From positions 8,618,001-8,682,000 of the forward strand of contig CM057136.1 of the NCBI GenBank assembly GCA_029964075.1: a DNA stretch of 64,000 bases, in the 5' to 3' direction. Origin of the DNA: Patiria pectinifera. Its lineage: Eukaryota > Echinodermata > Asteroidea > Valvatida > Asterinidae. Under the pieces are notes generated by a model. It did not search any database. It saw nothing but the letters and a program-made list of their open reading frames with translations, and was not told the origin of the DNA. Below, in pieces: positions 1 to 11,454 of the stretch. Position 1 is the first letter of the stretch, and every line of letters begins with the position of its first letter. The translations under genes were made by a program, and so were the position numbers.

Positions 1-588
1 TAAAACCAAATATGCTCACACAGATTCAACTTACACGGAAATAATTCATGGCTTTTGCACAGGACTGAACGGAACCCGACAGTTGCCGATCACTTTTGGC
101 AGCTGCGGATCGCCGCACTACCGCATTCATGTACAAATTCAGCATTCACAGTGCACTCAGCGCGCGCGTCGTGTTTGGCGCCTTCATCATGTTCACAATG
201 TACATGTAGACTGCACACAAACTGCATTGTCTGATTGTGTGCACGGGTGATCTGTAACTAGTATCACTGCTCGCACGGGGATAAACATTTTCAGCGAATA
301 CGGCTATTTGCTTTATTCAAATGCCCAAACCATTATTACTCTGCAATACTTCAGATTATTTCTTCACAAGAAAACCATATGGTAAATTAAATACGATAAA
401 TGTTGACAATGTTCTGCAGGAAACCAGAATGTTTCCTTTGCAGTTACAAAACAAGCGGATATTTCACCCAACTGGATCGTGGGTAATGTTCGTACGTTTA
501 AGCAATTTCCCAAATGTCTTTTCCCCGACAATTGCAAAATGATAGACCTTCAAATAAGTGAAAGAAATCTCGAGAAAAAGAAGTTTGG
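1..588. other. Intergenic, no gene recognised
   Basis: No coding similarity, splice pattern or clear repeat boundary is visible. The short open frames here have no recognisable domain and overlap one another in different frames. Confidence 0.5.
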
Positions 589-591
589 TTA

Positions 592-957
592 TGTCAAAAA
601 AAATAAAATATTTGGTCTCTGGTCAGACCAAAGTTCCGGAATTGACGCGACCACACGGCTTTTTTTTTTTTTTTTCTTCAAGCTTGGATTGTACAGAGAA
701 GGTAGGTACTATTTTGCTTTTTTGGTGTCCTCACGTACATCGGTGTCCTCCATAATTTGCCTTGGTGCTTTTGATCATTTGCCTTGGTGCAATTTCCCAT
801 TCCTTGGTGCTCTTTGGTAAAAAAAATTGAGGAGGTGCGGAAATAGAGGGCGCTGTTGGAGCTACCGCGGAACATTTTTGAAAAAAAAAAAGATTGACGC
901 GCATGATTAAAATCGACGGGCGCGCTGACCAGAGACCATCTTATTTTTTTTTTGGCC
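592..957. mobile_element. Harbinger-like MITE, 366 bp
   Basis: TTA target duplications flank the element at 589-591 and 958-960. The ends are inverted: the left reads TGTCAAAAAAAATAAAATAT followed by GGTCTCTGGTCAG, and the right reads CTGACCAGAGACC followed by a T-run and GGCC. The 3-bp TWA duplication and GGCC end are typical of PIF/Harbinger. It has no coding capacity. The ends resemble those of the 370-380-bp elements at 32307, 36463 and 55542. Confidence 0.7.
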
Positions 958-960
958 TTA

Positions 961-1288
961 CAGTCTAATTAATTTTTATTTAATTGAGTGTCACGCTGAG
1001 TGTATACATTGTACATGTACATGTACACACCCACCATTGCCCACCAGGCCTACAGACTCACTCCAGAAATGAACACTGAAGCAACCCAGGAGACGGAAAC
1101 AGTGTCAAGAGACTGAAAAGTCACAATTACAACTTCAAGTCAAGTTCAACAAGTGAAGGATCGGACACATGAACATGAATTGTTTGTGACTGTCAACGGC
1201 TGTGAAATTGTGGGAAAGACTGTTGCAACCTGACGCTATACGCTGCATCAGCAGATCAGTCAGTTCAGTGGTTGTGTACAAATACAAT
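961..1288. other. Intergenic, no gene recognised
   Basis: Contains one ACATGTACATGTACA run near 1012-1026 and a short match (GTTGCAACCTGACGC, about 1221) to the end of the repeat at 47373-47552. Nothing else is recognised. Confidence 0.5.
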
Positions 1289-1297
1289 TAAAATTAA

Positions 1298-1664
1298 GGA
1301 AGCGGCTATCGTTACGGCAGCCGATGTTTAGCGCCCTCTACGATATTTTTTCGATACGCACGCAGGTATATAATTATTTGTTTCCCCACGTTTTAGCGAG
1401 CAGTGCGACAGCTCAGTCGATTGAGGGTAGGATTGCGGGTTCGCATCTCAGTTTTGCACTCGAATTTTTTTCCTTTTCTAACCTGAGGCTTTGGAGGATT
1501 TTTTTTTTAAAGGGAAATAAAGTCCGAATTTCATAACGTTCAAATTCACTTTTTTCCTTCTAATTGTATATTTTCTGTATATTAATTGTATACATTGTAT
1601 TTAGTCTACCATAACGATAGAAAATGGGAAATGCGTTACGGCTGCCGTAACAATAGCCATTGCG
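1298..1664 (+). mobile_element. Mutator-like MITE with tRNA-like core, copy A (367 bp)
   Basis: Exact 9-bp duplications TAAAATTAA lie at 1289-1297 and 1665-1673. The terminal inverted repeats contain GGCTATCGTTACGGCAGCCG and its complement. A second copy in the opposite orientation is at 49531-49909. The 9-bp duplication suggests the Mutator superfamily. The centre carries a tRNA-like segment, listed separately. No transposase is present. Confidence 0.75.
1401..1452 (+). other. tRNA-like segment (A-box and B-box) inside MITE
   Basis: ACAGCTCAGTCGATTGAG resembles a tRNA D-arm and pol III A-box. GGGTTCGCATCT, about 30 bp later, resembles the T-arm and B-box. The spacing is shorter than in a tRNA. 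The matching copy at 49.8 kb (minus strand) has about 18 more bases at the anticodon position and looks closer to a full tRNA. A functional tRNA is unlikely, because no acceptor stem pairs around it. Confidence 0.5.
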
Positions 1665-1894
1665 TAAAATTAAAGTCTAGAAAAATTTTCTAAGTACATT
1701 TAGGCCAGCTAAAATTCGAAATGTTTCTCAGTCCCAGATTCATGTCTTATCATCATTTTTGCAATGACTAACCTTCATTGATGAAAAGTGATTGTGATGA
1801 TTATGAAGAAATAAAACAACGTCCGGCTTAGTCCCATAAATGTGACTGAAATACTGGACTACATGTACCTCCGTATATCAGTCACAGAGCCATC

Positions 1895-2125
1895 TACCAT
1901 GTCTACTGAGCGTGCGTCAACTTTGGCAAAGCACACCGCCGCTGTTTCACCTGTCATTCCAAAATCTTTGAAGCCCTCTGCAGTGAAGCGCGCCCTGTTG
2001 TGTGCGCTCTTCATCCGCGGTCGCGTAATGCATCTGGGCACTTCAGAGAGCGCCAAAGATTTTGGAATGACAGGCAACAGCCGCGGTGCACTTTGCCAAA
2101 GTTGACGCACGCTCAGTAGATGATT
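1895..2125. repeat. Inner inverted repeat
   Basis: Arms of about 70 bp: GAGCGTGCGTCAACTTTGGC near 1908 and its complement near 2090-2117. Both arms include CATTCCAAAATCTTTG or its complement. It lies just inside the left end of the 1829-4049 element and may be a nested foldback MITE. Confidence 0.6.
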
Positions 2126-3013
2126 CAAGCTCTTGTTTGGTTCACTGACCCCTTTGGCCTCTTGACTATTATTTGGGTGGCCGGGAAACATATCAGCGAC
2201 GCCATGCTTGCTCAAAACCGTCTGCATTCTCTGACGAAGTACCATGATTTTTGGATAACTAGACCTCTGAAGGTACAGAATTTAAAGATTTTGGGCTATT
2301 TAGCAGTCATACTAAGGTACTTGGGGGAGTACTCGACCAGATAAAGGGAAACTTGGTCCATTCTATTTTAAAATAGGGGGAAGAAACTCAAACTCCAAAT
2401 GGATAACATAAGCACTCTTACTCTTTTATCTTTATTTCAGAACTTACCTCTGGTCAGTGTTGATGGTCACGATGTATGACCTTTGACCTTTGACCTTTTG
2501 AACGAGCGGTCACTGTGTGGAAGAATTCAATCATCATGTACATGTAGCAGAACTCGATAGGGCGTGTTAAATGTTTTGTTTTTAACGGAAAGGTTTTTTT
2601 CCCACCACTTTTACATTTCTTTACAATAAATTACATCATAAAAATAAATATTTCCAGGGAAAATAAGAATTAAGCCCATAAATTACACAAATCAACCCTT
2701 AAAATCTCAAAGTGAATCTCAGGGCCCGATCCAGTTCAACGCGCGCACCCGCCCCAGCGCCCCAACGTGCCAAGCCAATACAATAAGCGCGGTGATCGAA
2801 AAACATCCACAGCAGCGCCCTCTGTTGGTCATAATTTGATCACCCATATCAGCCCTGCCCAATAAATATTGTCAGCCAATCATACATCGAACTGATGACC
2901 TAACCAATAATGATTGACAGGTTGGCTTGATTTGACGTCATCACCTCTGTAAAGTCTCAAAGAGCGCCACCAATGATACCCGTGACCCAATAACATGGCC
3001 ACCGCATCGCGCA
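2126..3013. other. Interior of TIR element, no gene
   Basis: Non-coding by eye. It includes CCAAT-type and AT-rich stretches and CGCGCACCCGCCCCAGCGCC-type GC patches near 2740-2765. No domain or splice structure is recognised. Confidence 0.45.
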
Positions 3014-3026
3014 ATGGCTTACCCGA

Positions 3027-3653
3027 GTTCAACTTTGGGTACAACTATAGAATGCAGGGCCACTTCACTCTACATCCGCGCCTCCGTACGGCTGCGTGGA
3101 GGCGTGGAGCCGCAGTCGACCTACCTCCGAGATTTGCGCCCTCTATCCCTCTATCGGCGGCGCGCGTCTCTGCGACTCCGCGCCTCCAGTGCCCCGCGTC
3201 TAGTCTCTGCGACTCCTCGCCTCCGCGACTCCGCGCCTCCAGTGCCTCGTCGCCCTCCTCCCTTCCTTTGCGAGGAAATTAAAAATGGATATGGATGCTT
3301 CGTTCTCAAAAAATACCGCCGAGAATTGCGCCCTCTATCGGCGGCGCGCGTCTCTGCAACTCAGCGCCTCCGCGACTCCAGTGCCCCGCGTCTAGTCTCT
3401 GCGACTCCGTGCCTCCGCGACTCCGTGCCCCGACAGATTTACAAGCGCCCTCCCTCTCGATCATTGATGAGAAGACAAGTGCATTCGCTGTACTTAAACA
3501 CTTTTTGCAGGTTTGCATATTATTATATTGTAGCCTAATACCTATTACTCCTATCCTCACATCGCCGGCCTCCATCCACGCCTCCAAGCAGAATACAAAA
3601 ACCTTGCTCCGGCGAGGCCCTGCATTCTATAGTTGCTCCCAACTTTGGACTAA
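3027..3653. repeat. Inverted repeat enclosing a CTCCGCGACTCC minisatellite
   Basis: CAACTATAGAATGCAGGGCC (about 3043-3062) is mirrored at about 3616-3636, with TCAACTTTGGG/CCAACTTTGG on the outer side. Between them, two related blocks (about 3125-3245 and 3320-3435) repeat variants of CGACTCCGCGCCTCCAGTGC. The open frames across it are products of this low-complexity repeat, not a gene. Confidence 0.65.
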
Positions 3654-4194
3654 ATTACACAAAGATTTCATGGAGTTGTTCTGATTTCTGAACAATAGAC
3701 AATCAAGGGCAGGAACTGAACATCATGTGTAAAGTTTATTATGACAACAGAATACATCGTACGTATTTTATCGAGCGGTTAGTAACGGCTGTTCGAGTTT
3801 TCCCCTCGATCGAGTATACCCACACTTACCCTATAGCCATGGATGATGGAGCTATAATCATACTATAATAGCTGGGTTGATTTTCTGCTGACAAAATAAT
3901 TTTGATCTTCAATTAATTTTCGGCTCCCCTAGCAACATGAGCAACGGGACGCTCCGCTCACAGGCCGTACATGTACCGTACGTGGCTCTGTGACTGATAT
4001 ACGAAAGTAGTCCAGTATTTCAGCATGTTAAGTCACATTTATGGGACTACGTCAGGCTGCAACATGCCTTTCTTTCCATCCCAAATTGCGATCCACCGTG
4101 ACGTGAGCGAGCGGTGAGTGACTAGCATGCACCAGACCAGTAGAGCTATGCATGCACACTGCCAGTCTTTTAGTTTTAATTGTACGTTCCGGTT

Positions 4195-5008
4195 TAGCCC
4201 CACTAGTGTGGCCGTCGGTATGCTGCGCTGAACCTCTGGCCACACACCGTGGTACCGCGTGCTACTGAGGACGAAGTTTCATAAAATCTGCGGTCCGTTT
4301 CTTACATTCTCAGTTTCTTACTTTCTTATGGTTGTATTCTATGATGTCTCACCTATCACTTCTGGGATGCTTAGGTCTAATGATATTCCATTTTCCGAGA
4401 TATTCGTCAATCTTTCTGGAGCCCATATCAATTTGCATTCGTGGAAAGTCTGGCGGTGATGGCAGCCATTTTGAGTGACAAGAGATGACCTCAAGCTGTG
4501 ACGTCGCGTTTATGCAAATTGCTTGTCGAGCGCGCGGGGGGCGCGAGTTGCAAATGCGACGGCTGTTTCCTGTGCCGTAGATCCTGAATAGAGATCAGTG
4601 CACGTGGCCCCCTGACGATAAATGCATGGTACAGGCAACAGCCGTCGCATTTGCAACTCGCGCCCTCGCGCGCTCGACAAGCAATTTGCATAAACACGAC
4701 GTCACAGCTTGAGGTCATCTCTTGTCGCTCAAAATGGCTACCATCACCACCAGACGTTTCACGAATGCAAATTGATATGGGCTCCAGAAAGATTGACGAA
4801 TATCTCGGAAAATGGAATATCATTAGACCTAAGCATCCCAGAAGTGATAGGTGAGACATCATAGAATACAACCATAAGAAAGTAAGAAACTGAGAATGTA
4901 AGAAACGGACCGCAGATTTTATGAAACTTCGTCCTCAGTAGCACGCGGTACCACGGTGTGTGGCCAGAGGTTCAGCGCAGCATACCGACGGCCACACTAG
5001 TGGGGCTA
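4195..5008. mobile_element. Foldback element, 814 bp, 9-bp TSD
   Basis: A near-perfect palindrome: arms of about 380 bp (4195-4580 and 4630-5008) around a loop of about 50 bp. The ends read TAGCCCCACTAGTGTGGCCG and its complement. Exact 9-bp duplications GTTCCGGTT lie at 4186-4194 and 5009-5017. High arm identity suggests recent origin or ongoing conversion between arms. No transposase is present. A non-autonomous Mutator-like foldback is the best fit. Confidence 0.85.
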
Positions 5009-5017
5009 GTTCCGGTT

Positions 5018-6060
5018 CAACTTCAAGTTCAAGCACGCATCGCTGTAGTCTAGCCAAAAAAAGTAGACAGGTAGACTTCGTCGAGTTTTTCAACAGTTCA
5101 CGTCGCAGTACGTGATGATCACGGGTCTGTGTGAAAACGATGCTACTGTTGAAAATAAAGCAATAAACATTGAATACACTTACCGCTTCAATGCTCTCCG
5201 AACGACTTTCCCATTTTTAACTTACGCTGCATGCTATACGGTAATGCTATTTTTAATGTGCATCATGCATAGCGCTAGCGCATGCACAATGCTGATGGTT
5301 CCCAGCTGTAATAGTGCATTACGAACGACGGTGTTTTGGATCACCAGTGCGGCGGTCTCAAAGGTTGCCATAGACTGGATTACTGTCCTGATGATTGAGA
5401 CAAGAATGACACCATATCTGCCTTCGTGTTTCGGACAAATGTATCGATCGCCAGCTGAGTAGAATTTTACCAAAACATGTTATTTGTTCATTTTTCTCGA
5501 AGGGTTTTTATATTTTATTTTGAAATCATTGGTTTTTGTACAGCCACTACGTATAAAATAAAATATAACTCATAACAAAAGGACGAGTATAATAGTATTT
5601 TAGATATTATGGCTTACTATAATGTATTATACTAGGCCCCTTTACTAGTGCCCTAGATGTATATGTTTTTCTCATCGGTTTTTTTTTTTTACCTGAGTAA
5701 TAATCGCTTAATCATTGAAATGTTTTTATGAGTCCATCATTAGAATATATGTCTTCTCTCATAGGTCAATCAGGCTCTAAAAACAAAACAACAATACTTG
5801 CCTCGGGTAATTCTGTGAAGGCTCTTTGGATGACACGCATCGTCATTTTGGAACATTCCACCGTAGTGCATGTTTCTTATTTTTTTTTTTTTTTTAATGA
5901 TGGAGGTTGTCCCTCTGTCTCTCGCAAAGACTAGCCACTCATTGTAAAGGGCTTCAGTGGAGAAAAAAAGAAACAAGCATAAACACAGACCTTAAAATAG
6001 ACTTTAAAATATAACACAAATATAATGAGGCAAGTATTCAAACCCATCAGAACTTATAGG
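5018..6060. other. Intergenic, no gene recognised
   Basis: Contains T-runs and an AT-rich stretch at 5460-5700. The only longish frame (5112-5462) has no recognisable domain and overlaps an equally long antisense frame. Confidence 0.45.
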
Positions 6061-6485
6061 CCTACGCAGGGGCGTCGCGGGGGGGGGGACAAATGGGGGG
6101 GGGGCGCTTCGTGCACCCCCCCCCCCCGGAAAAGAAGAAGAAAAGGGAGAAAAAAATAATAAAAGAGGTGTGGACATTATTTGCTATTAATTTAACACAC
6201 ATTTAACACAACATTGGCGTCTCCGGGGGTGCCAATGGGGGTGGGGTGGGCAAAATGTATGTCCCCGCCCACCCTCGAAAAAAGATAAATTGAGAATATG
6301 CTACAGAAAGAACCAAGGATTTGGAGAAAATTTGTTTTGCTCCCCTCCCCCTAGAAAATATCCTGGCGATGCCCATGATTATACGATAATCTAGATTTCT
6401 GCCTGCAAATTTTGAGTGTCGCTATGAAGTTATATGCAGTTACACCACTTCAAACTTTGCCATAGACCTCAAAATGGGAAACGAT

Positions 6486-6662
6486 CAGTGGCGTAGTTGG
6501 CGTAGTTGGGGGCTGGAACATTTCATGGGGGGGGGGGCGTCATGTAGATCATTGATAATTTTTTTAGAAACTCAAAAATCTCAGTGGGGGGGGGGCGACT
6601 TGGGGGCGACAAGGTTTCATGGGGGGGGGCCCAACGCCCCCCCCCCCCTGGCTACGCCACTG
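6486..6662. mobile_element. hAT-like MITE, 177 bp
   Basis: The ends CAGTGGCGTAGTTGG and GGCTACGCCACTG are inverted. The flanks are an exact 8-bp duplication GAAACGAT (6478-6485 and 6663-6670). The body is G-rich with poly-G runs. A related copy with mostly complementary body sequence is at 18968-19115. The CAG start and 8-bp duplication are standard for hAT. Confidence 0.85.
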
Positions 6663-6670
6663 GAAACGAT

Positions 6671-8143
6671 CTTAACATTCATAACGAGTTCATAATAATT
6701 ATAATTTATTTGTATGAAAGAGTCGTTGCTTCGACGTCATGTCTGAAAAAAATTGAAAAATGGGTTGTCGACATTCCACTTCACAACTATGTTCAGCCTA
6801 ATACGAAGGCCAGGGAAAACAACCAAAAGTGCATTCAAGTCAGTCAAAAAGCCAGGGCCTTCCAAGATTCATTCTTCGTGTCAACTGTTAAACACACTCT
6901 CCTCCGTCGGCTGCTGTGAACAGCGCAACTCTAGCTGAATTCAAGGGACATGATAAACAACCTTTGCAGGATTTCCACACGCAGTGCGCAAGCATTGATG
7001 TATCCGACAGGATATTTTACTGACCGGAACCGATGGAGATGGAGACGGAATACTCAACACAACTGCATATATAGCTAGCCTTGCTATACTGACGGTCATG
7101 GTCATCATTTATCGATCGTCTTTTTTTCCCCGGCGACCGCTATATTGTGCGCGGTGCCGTAGAACACTCGCTACATTTACGAGTTTCGATCTTTTGATCC
7201 ACGTGCGGGTTTCCAATCAAGTTGCAATTAGCAGCCAGTCATTGCTACTGCCATATTATAATTGCTAGCCTAAAGGCATTGCATTTGCATTTATCCCAAA
7301 AAGTCGGACTATAACTTAGCGACTTATTATCGAAAAGCTTACTTGGATTAAGGATCGTAGGCCTACTGGTACTAAACAGCCCGTGAAATTATTCCGTCCA
7401 GCTTTCTGTCATTTCGAAGAAAGCGAGACAAATTTAGGTGATGTTCAACAATCGGTTAATAATTGACTGATCGTTAAAATAAACATTATAATTTTGTTGT
7501 TTAACAAAACCGTGCTTCGTCCAAAAGGTTGTGCATGGTTGTTCATTATTTTGTTTCCGTGTAATATCCATTTGAAATTTTGAGTGGTGGTATTATTGGA
7601 AACGAATTAAAAGAAATTAAACATGAAAAGCAAAAGACTATGTTAGGCTAGTCGTGCATGCACGGGAAAATTTGACCACCAAAATACAGCTTTAAGGTTA
7701 CTGGCTATGAATTTTAAAATGGTTCTTAATTAAAATAATCGACAGTTTGATTTCAATACTGTACCAATTCTTTTCCTTTTAAAAGTCACTTTCATAAACT
7801 GAGAAATATTGTTTTGTTGGATTTAGTACCGGGAAGACGAGCTGAAATCAATTGGGTCAATCCACCCCGACTCCCCCCCCCCAAAAAAAAACTTTTTGGT
7901 GAGGGGGGGGGGGGGTTCAAACTTGGTAGGAGGAGATCACTTGAAAAATTGTTCCCATAGATAATAAGGCACATACATAGGCATATAATGTTTGCGTGCA
8001 AGTGGAAATTATACCCAAAACGAAAGTTGTTATCCGGGCAAAAGCACCCAAGGTTCGGACGCAGAAGACTGAGTGTAGCGCAACAGGGTTCCAGACAAAA
8101 TAGACTGTCATGAATAATTACGCGCAGTTCCCAAAATTATTTT
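6671..8143. other. Intergenic, no gene recognised
   Basis: No coding region or bounded repeat is recognised. A C-run/A-run/G-run composite lies at about 7863-7917. Short frames here look random. Confidence 0.45.
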
Positions 8144-9650
8144 AAAATACTCACAACTCTCCAAGGTGTTTGAGACACACATCAAATCAAAGCTTATTTC
8201 ATCATTTTTTTCGCTCAATTATTGGGAGAGTTAACCCACGACTTTTGGGGAGCAAATTCCATCCAAAGATGATCACCCCTAGAAGCTGCTGCTGTCAGCT
8301 GCAGCAGTCCTGAAGCCCATCGCCATTTTGAAAATGGACGCCTACGCTCCATTGCAAAATAAAGCCATTTTATGGCCAAAATTCACACAAATATACGCGC
8401 TCACTGTCCTTTGCAAGGTTTCCACCCGTCTCAAATTCAAGGCCCTCAAAATGCTCTAATATCTGGGAATTTGAGGGCATGCAAATCGTGATTTGGCAGG
8501 CGTAGGCAATTTTGGGCTTATTTACAGCTAGGTCTGCACCCTTTAATCGACCTTGTTTTACGCTGAGAGCGCCCTCTAGCTCATTTTGTAACCGTAATGT
8601 AACCAGTTGACTTAGCAAATCCATAATTTACCATTAATAAATAGTATTCATTTATACTGTTATTTAGCCTGTTGGGTTATTTGAATGTATATGTGTCATA
8701 ATTTAATCAACACCTGACAAAGACGAACGCATGTTCTTTATTTCTTACTGGCAAGTGAGTTGAATTGTTTTTGAGAAGTGAGCCCTCAATATAACACGTT
8801 GAGGAAGGAAGATCGAAGAGATGGTGGGGGGGGGGGGGGGGGGAAAGCCTAAATATAGCCCCAAAATTTACTACGTGGGCCAAATCACTATTTGCGTGCC
8901 CAATTTATATTTTGCAATTGGAGCATTTTGTGGGCCATGAACTTGAAGCTTTGCTAAACAAAATGTAAGTGAAAGCTTGAGCCGTGCAGAGGACTAAGAG
9001 CTCGTATTTCTGTGAAATTCGGATGATAAAGTTGGGCCCTAAAAATGCTCTATTTTGCAATGGAGCGCAGGCATTTTTCACAATGGCGATGGGCCACAGG
9101 ACTACTTTTAGGGGTGATCATCTTTGGATGGAATTTTCTCCCAAACGTCATCGGTTAACTACCCAAAAATTGAGCAGATAATGAAAGATGATGAAATAAG
9201 CTTTAACCCTAAAAGGGCCGGGTTATTTTGACCATCTCTCAGCCGGGGGATTTGAAACTCGGCACATGCATAGAACAACTCATCATGAACATACCCAAGA
9301 AATGTCAGGACTAAAGGTCAAAGGGTTTAGGAATTATGGCTAATTAATTATTCATATGCACGAATGGTAATTCTGCTCTCTGTGCAAGACGTATATGGGA
9401 AAATTCAGTTCTGAAAATGTTTGGCTGCGTGACAACTCGTGGTCTGATTTTTATGTTTTTGGTATCAAAAGATGCGCAAGGCTCGAGTCTAAAAAGTCAT
9501 AACAGCTCGGGTCGCGAAAAAAAAAATTCAAGGCTATTGCGGAAAAAGTTGAGGGGGGGGGCGGATTCCGCCCCAGCCCTTTTAGGGTTAAATTGATGGG
9601 TGTCACAGGCCAAACACCTTGGAGAGTTGTTAGTATTTGTAATATTTTTT
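8144..9650. mobile_element. Foldback element interrupted by a TTAA MITE
   Basis: The left arm (about 8144-8365) contains CAACTCTCCAAGGTGTTTGA and CCATCCAAAGATGATCACCC. The right arm carries their complements (GGGTGATCATCTTTGGATGG at about 9111 and ACACCTTGGAGAGTTGTTAG at about 9610). The right arm is split by the 381-bp element at 9207-9587. The outer boundary is approximate. Related sequence occurs at 10205 and 29615. Confidence 0.65.
9207..9587. mobile_element. TTAA-flanked MITE (piggyBac-like), 381 bp
   Basis: TTAA lies on both sides (9203-9206 and 9588-9591). The ends CCCTAAAAGGGC and GCCCTTTTAGGG are inverted. The TTAA duplication and CCCT end match piggyBac. It interrupts the right arm of the 8144-9650 foldback, whose left arm still shows the uninterrupted sequence. 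A second, 5'-degraded copy is at about 11085-11450. Confidence 0.8.
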
Positions 9651-9771
9651 TTGAATTATGCGTATTTAGCACTGGGAGTCGAGTTACCGGTCTGCACCCT
9701 GAGGAGAGAACAGCCTTTTGCAAGGGCGCCCTCTTTGTCATTTACGCCGAAACTAAAACGTGCACGACTTC

Positions 9772-9815
9772 GCTCGTACCCCCCGCCCTCCTGTTTGCAG
9801 GGCGGGGGTACGAGC
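9772..9815. repeat. GC-rich hairpin, also found nearby
   Basis: TCGCTCGTACCCCCCGCCCT pairs with AGGGCGGGGGTACGAGCGA across CCTGTTTGC. Related pieces occur at about 10070-10110 (TTCGCTCGTACTTCCGCGGC) and 10890-10915 (GCCCTGTTTGCAGGGCGGGG). It is probably part of a dispersed repeat and is not followed by a T-run. Confidence 0.5.
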
Positions 9816-10204
9816 GAATGCACGACCTAAACTAACGACTTTGTTTTTCCCTTCACACAGATTAAATTACCCTTAATAAAAAAAAGAGGAACAAAGCGCT
9901 CAAATTTAGATTAATAAGTCGTATTAATTTGGAAATGTTTACACAATTTGACTTCAACGTACCTCGTACAATCTTTCCGGCGTCGTTGGTTTTAAATTTC
10001 TTGCGCACATGGTTAACAGCCTGGATAACAAGCTTCGGTGGTCGATTGGTAAACACGCCTACACTGTACTTCGCTCGTACTTCCGCGGCCCTGCAAACAG
10101 GACGCTGGGAAGGGCTGATCTTTTTTAGCTCTCCTTGGATAGATTTTTCGTGACCTGTGTGACGTAGAATGCAGCAAACAGCTGCTTATACCCAATTACA
10201 CCAG

Positions 10205-10480
10205 TGCTTATATGCCCATACTTCAAAATCATTTTTAAAATACTCAGAACACTCACAGATATTTAAGCTGCCCAGAAAAATGACGATCAACATGTCATCT
10301 TTCATTTTCTTTTCAATTTTTGGTGGGTTAACCAATGACTATTCGAGAAATTCTCACCCAAAGAAGACGACCCCTATTTTTCCAAAAGTGGAAAAGTAGC
10401 CATCTTGAAAAACAAAACGATCCCTCCACAACATGGCAAAATAGCGCCACTTTCGAGCCCAATTGCATACAAAATGCTCA
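10205..10480. repeat. Dispersed repeat, copy 1
   Basis: Closely matches 29615-29870 in the same orientation, including AAAAATGACGATCAACATGT and AAGAAGACGACCCCTATTTT. It appears to be a divergent relative of the arms at 8144-9650. No coding capacity. Confidence 0.7.
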
Positions 10481-10726
10481 GAATTGGAAGGCCCAAGTTC
10501 GGGCCAGAGGTTCATTGCCTTATCTCTTCCATTTCCCAATTGTATGGCTCTTAGAACTCTCTCATAGGCCTATAGAATATTTTGAAAGTATAACTTTTAT
10601 TTATGAGCTCGGCGGATGGGTTTAGGCCTATTTACAGGTGTGCACCCATAGCGCGCCAGCTGCATGCGAAGGTCATTAAGTTACCCAGAATACCATCCGT
10701 ACTTCCTTCACAAGATTCTGTAAAGC

Positions 10727-10862
10727 GGCAACCTCGTCCCCAGTGCTAACTTTATTTCCTTAGTGCTTTTTTATGTTCAAAAATCTTGCACATGCAAATG
10801 ATCCATGGTGAGAGAGCAGGTAGTGATGGGCGCGTACTGCTCAACACCCTGGGGTCGAGGTT
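10727..10862. repeat. Dispersed TIR repeat, uninterrupted copy
   Basis: Begins AACCTCGTCCCCAGTGCTAA and ends CACCCTGGGGTCGAGGTTG. The longer copy at 30093-31333 has the same ends. This copy reads GCACATGCAAATGATCC without a break where the other holds a 724-bp insertion, so it preserves the empty target site. Confidence 0.7.
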
Positions 10863-11084
10863 GGTAAAGCAGTATCAGCCCTGCAATTCCCAGCGCCCTG
10901 TTTGCAGGGCGGGGGACGACCGAATCAGCGAAACACTGTACTAGGCCGTGGGTTCGCGTCAATCCCACCAAGTAAAAGCTTGTACCTGTGTGTGTGGTTT
11001 TTTTTTTCGCAAGCCCTCAGATGGATGTATTATTATAGATTCCGTATAGACTCGGTTCACATTATTCCCTCGACCATCGAGTGA

Positions 11085-11450
11085 CTACAAATTTTGAAAC
11101 TCGGTACATGCATAGAGCAACTCATCACGAACATACCCAAGAAATTTCGTGACTATAGGTCAAAGTGTTTTGGAGTTATGGCTAATTCCTTATTCATAAT
11201 TTTATGTACGAATGGTAATTCTGCTCTGTGTACAAGACGTATAATGGGAAAATTCAGTTTTCGCCGGAAGATTTTTCGCTGCGCGGCCGCAACCCGTGGT
11301 CCGACTTTTATGTTTTTGGTATCAAAAGATGCGTAAGGCTCGAGGCTAAAAAGTCAATACAGCTTGAGTCGCGAAAATTCTCTTTTTTTTTTAAGGCTAT
11401 CGTGGCAAAAGTTGAGGGGGGCAGCGGATTCCGCCCCGGCCCCTGTAGGG
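11085..11450. mobile_element. TTAA MITE, second copy, left end degraded
   Basis: Matches 9225-9587 over most of its length, for example CTCATCACGAACATACCCAA and TTTTTGGTATCAAAAGATGC. The right end GGCCCCTGTAGGG is followed by TTAA at 11451-11454. The left CCCTAAAAGGGC end is missing. Confidence 0.7.
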
Positions 11451-11454
11451 TTAA

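Larger units (their letters stand above)
1829..4049. mobile_element. Long TIR element with 9-bp TSD, 2.2 kb
   Basis: The ends are inverted over about 65 bp (left TAGTCCCATAAATGTGACTG..., mirrored at about 3983-4049). They are flanked by CGTCCGGCT (1820-1828) and CGTCAGGCT (4050-4058), an 8/9-matching duplication. The TAG start and 9-bp duplication match the elements at 4195 and 30535. The interior holds two further inverted repeats and a GC-rich minisatellite, but no recognisable transposase frame. Confidence 0.65.

Noticed and set aside
3014-3684. 174-aa and 129-aa Arg/Ser/Pro-rich frames
   Set aside because: Products of the CGACTCCGCGCCTCC minisatellite in two frames; no domain.
4491-4944. 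126-aa and 61-aa frames at 4491-4944
   Set aside because: They lie in palindrome arms; the same sequence is read from the other arm (4259-4459).
6065-6374. Possible hAT-like element with CAGGGGCGTCGC and GGCGATGCCCATG ends
   Set aside because: Ends only loosely inverted and no matching duplication; G/C-run composition makes chance similarity likely.
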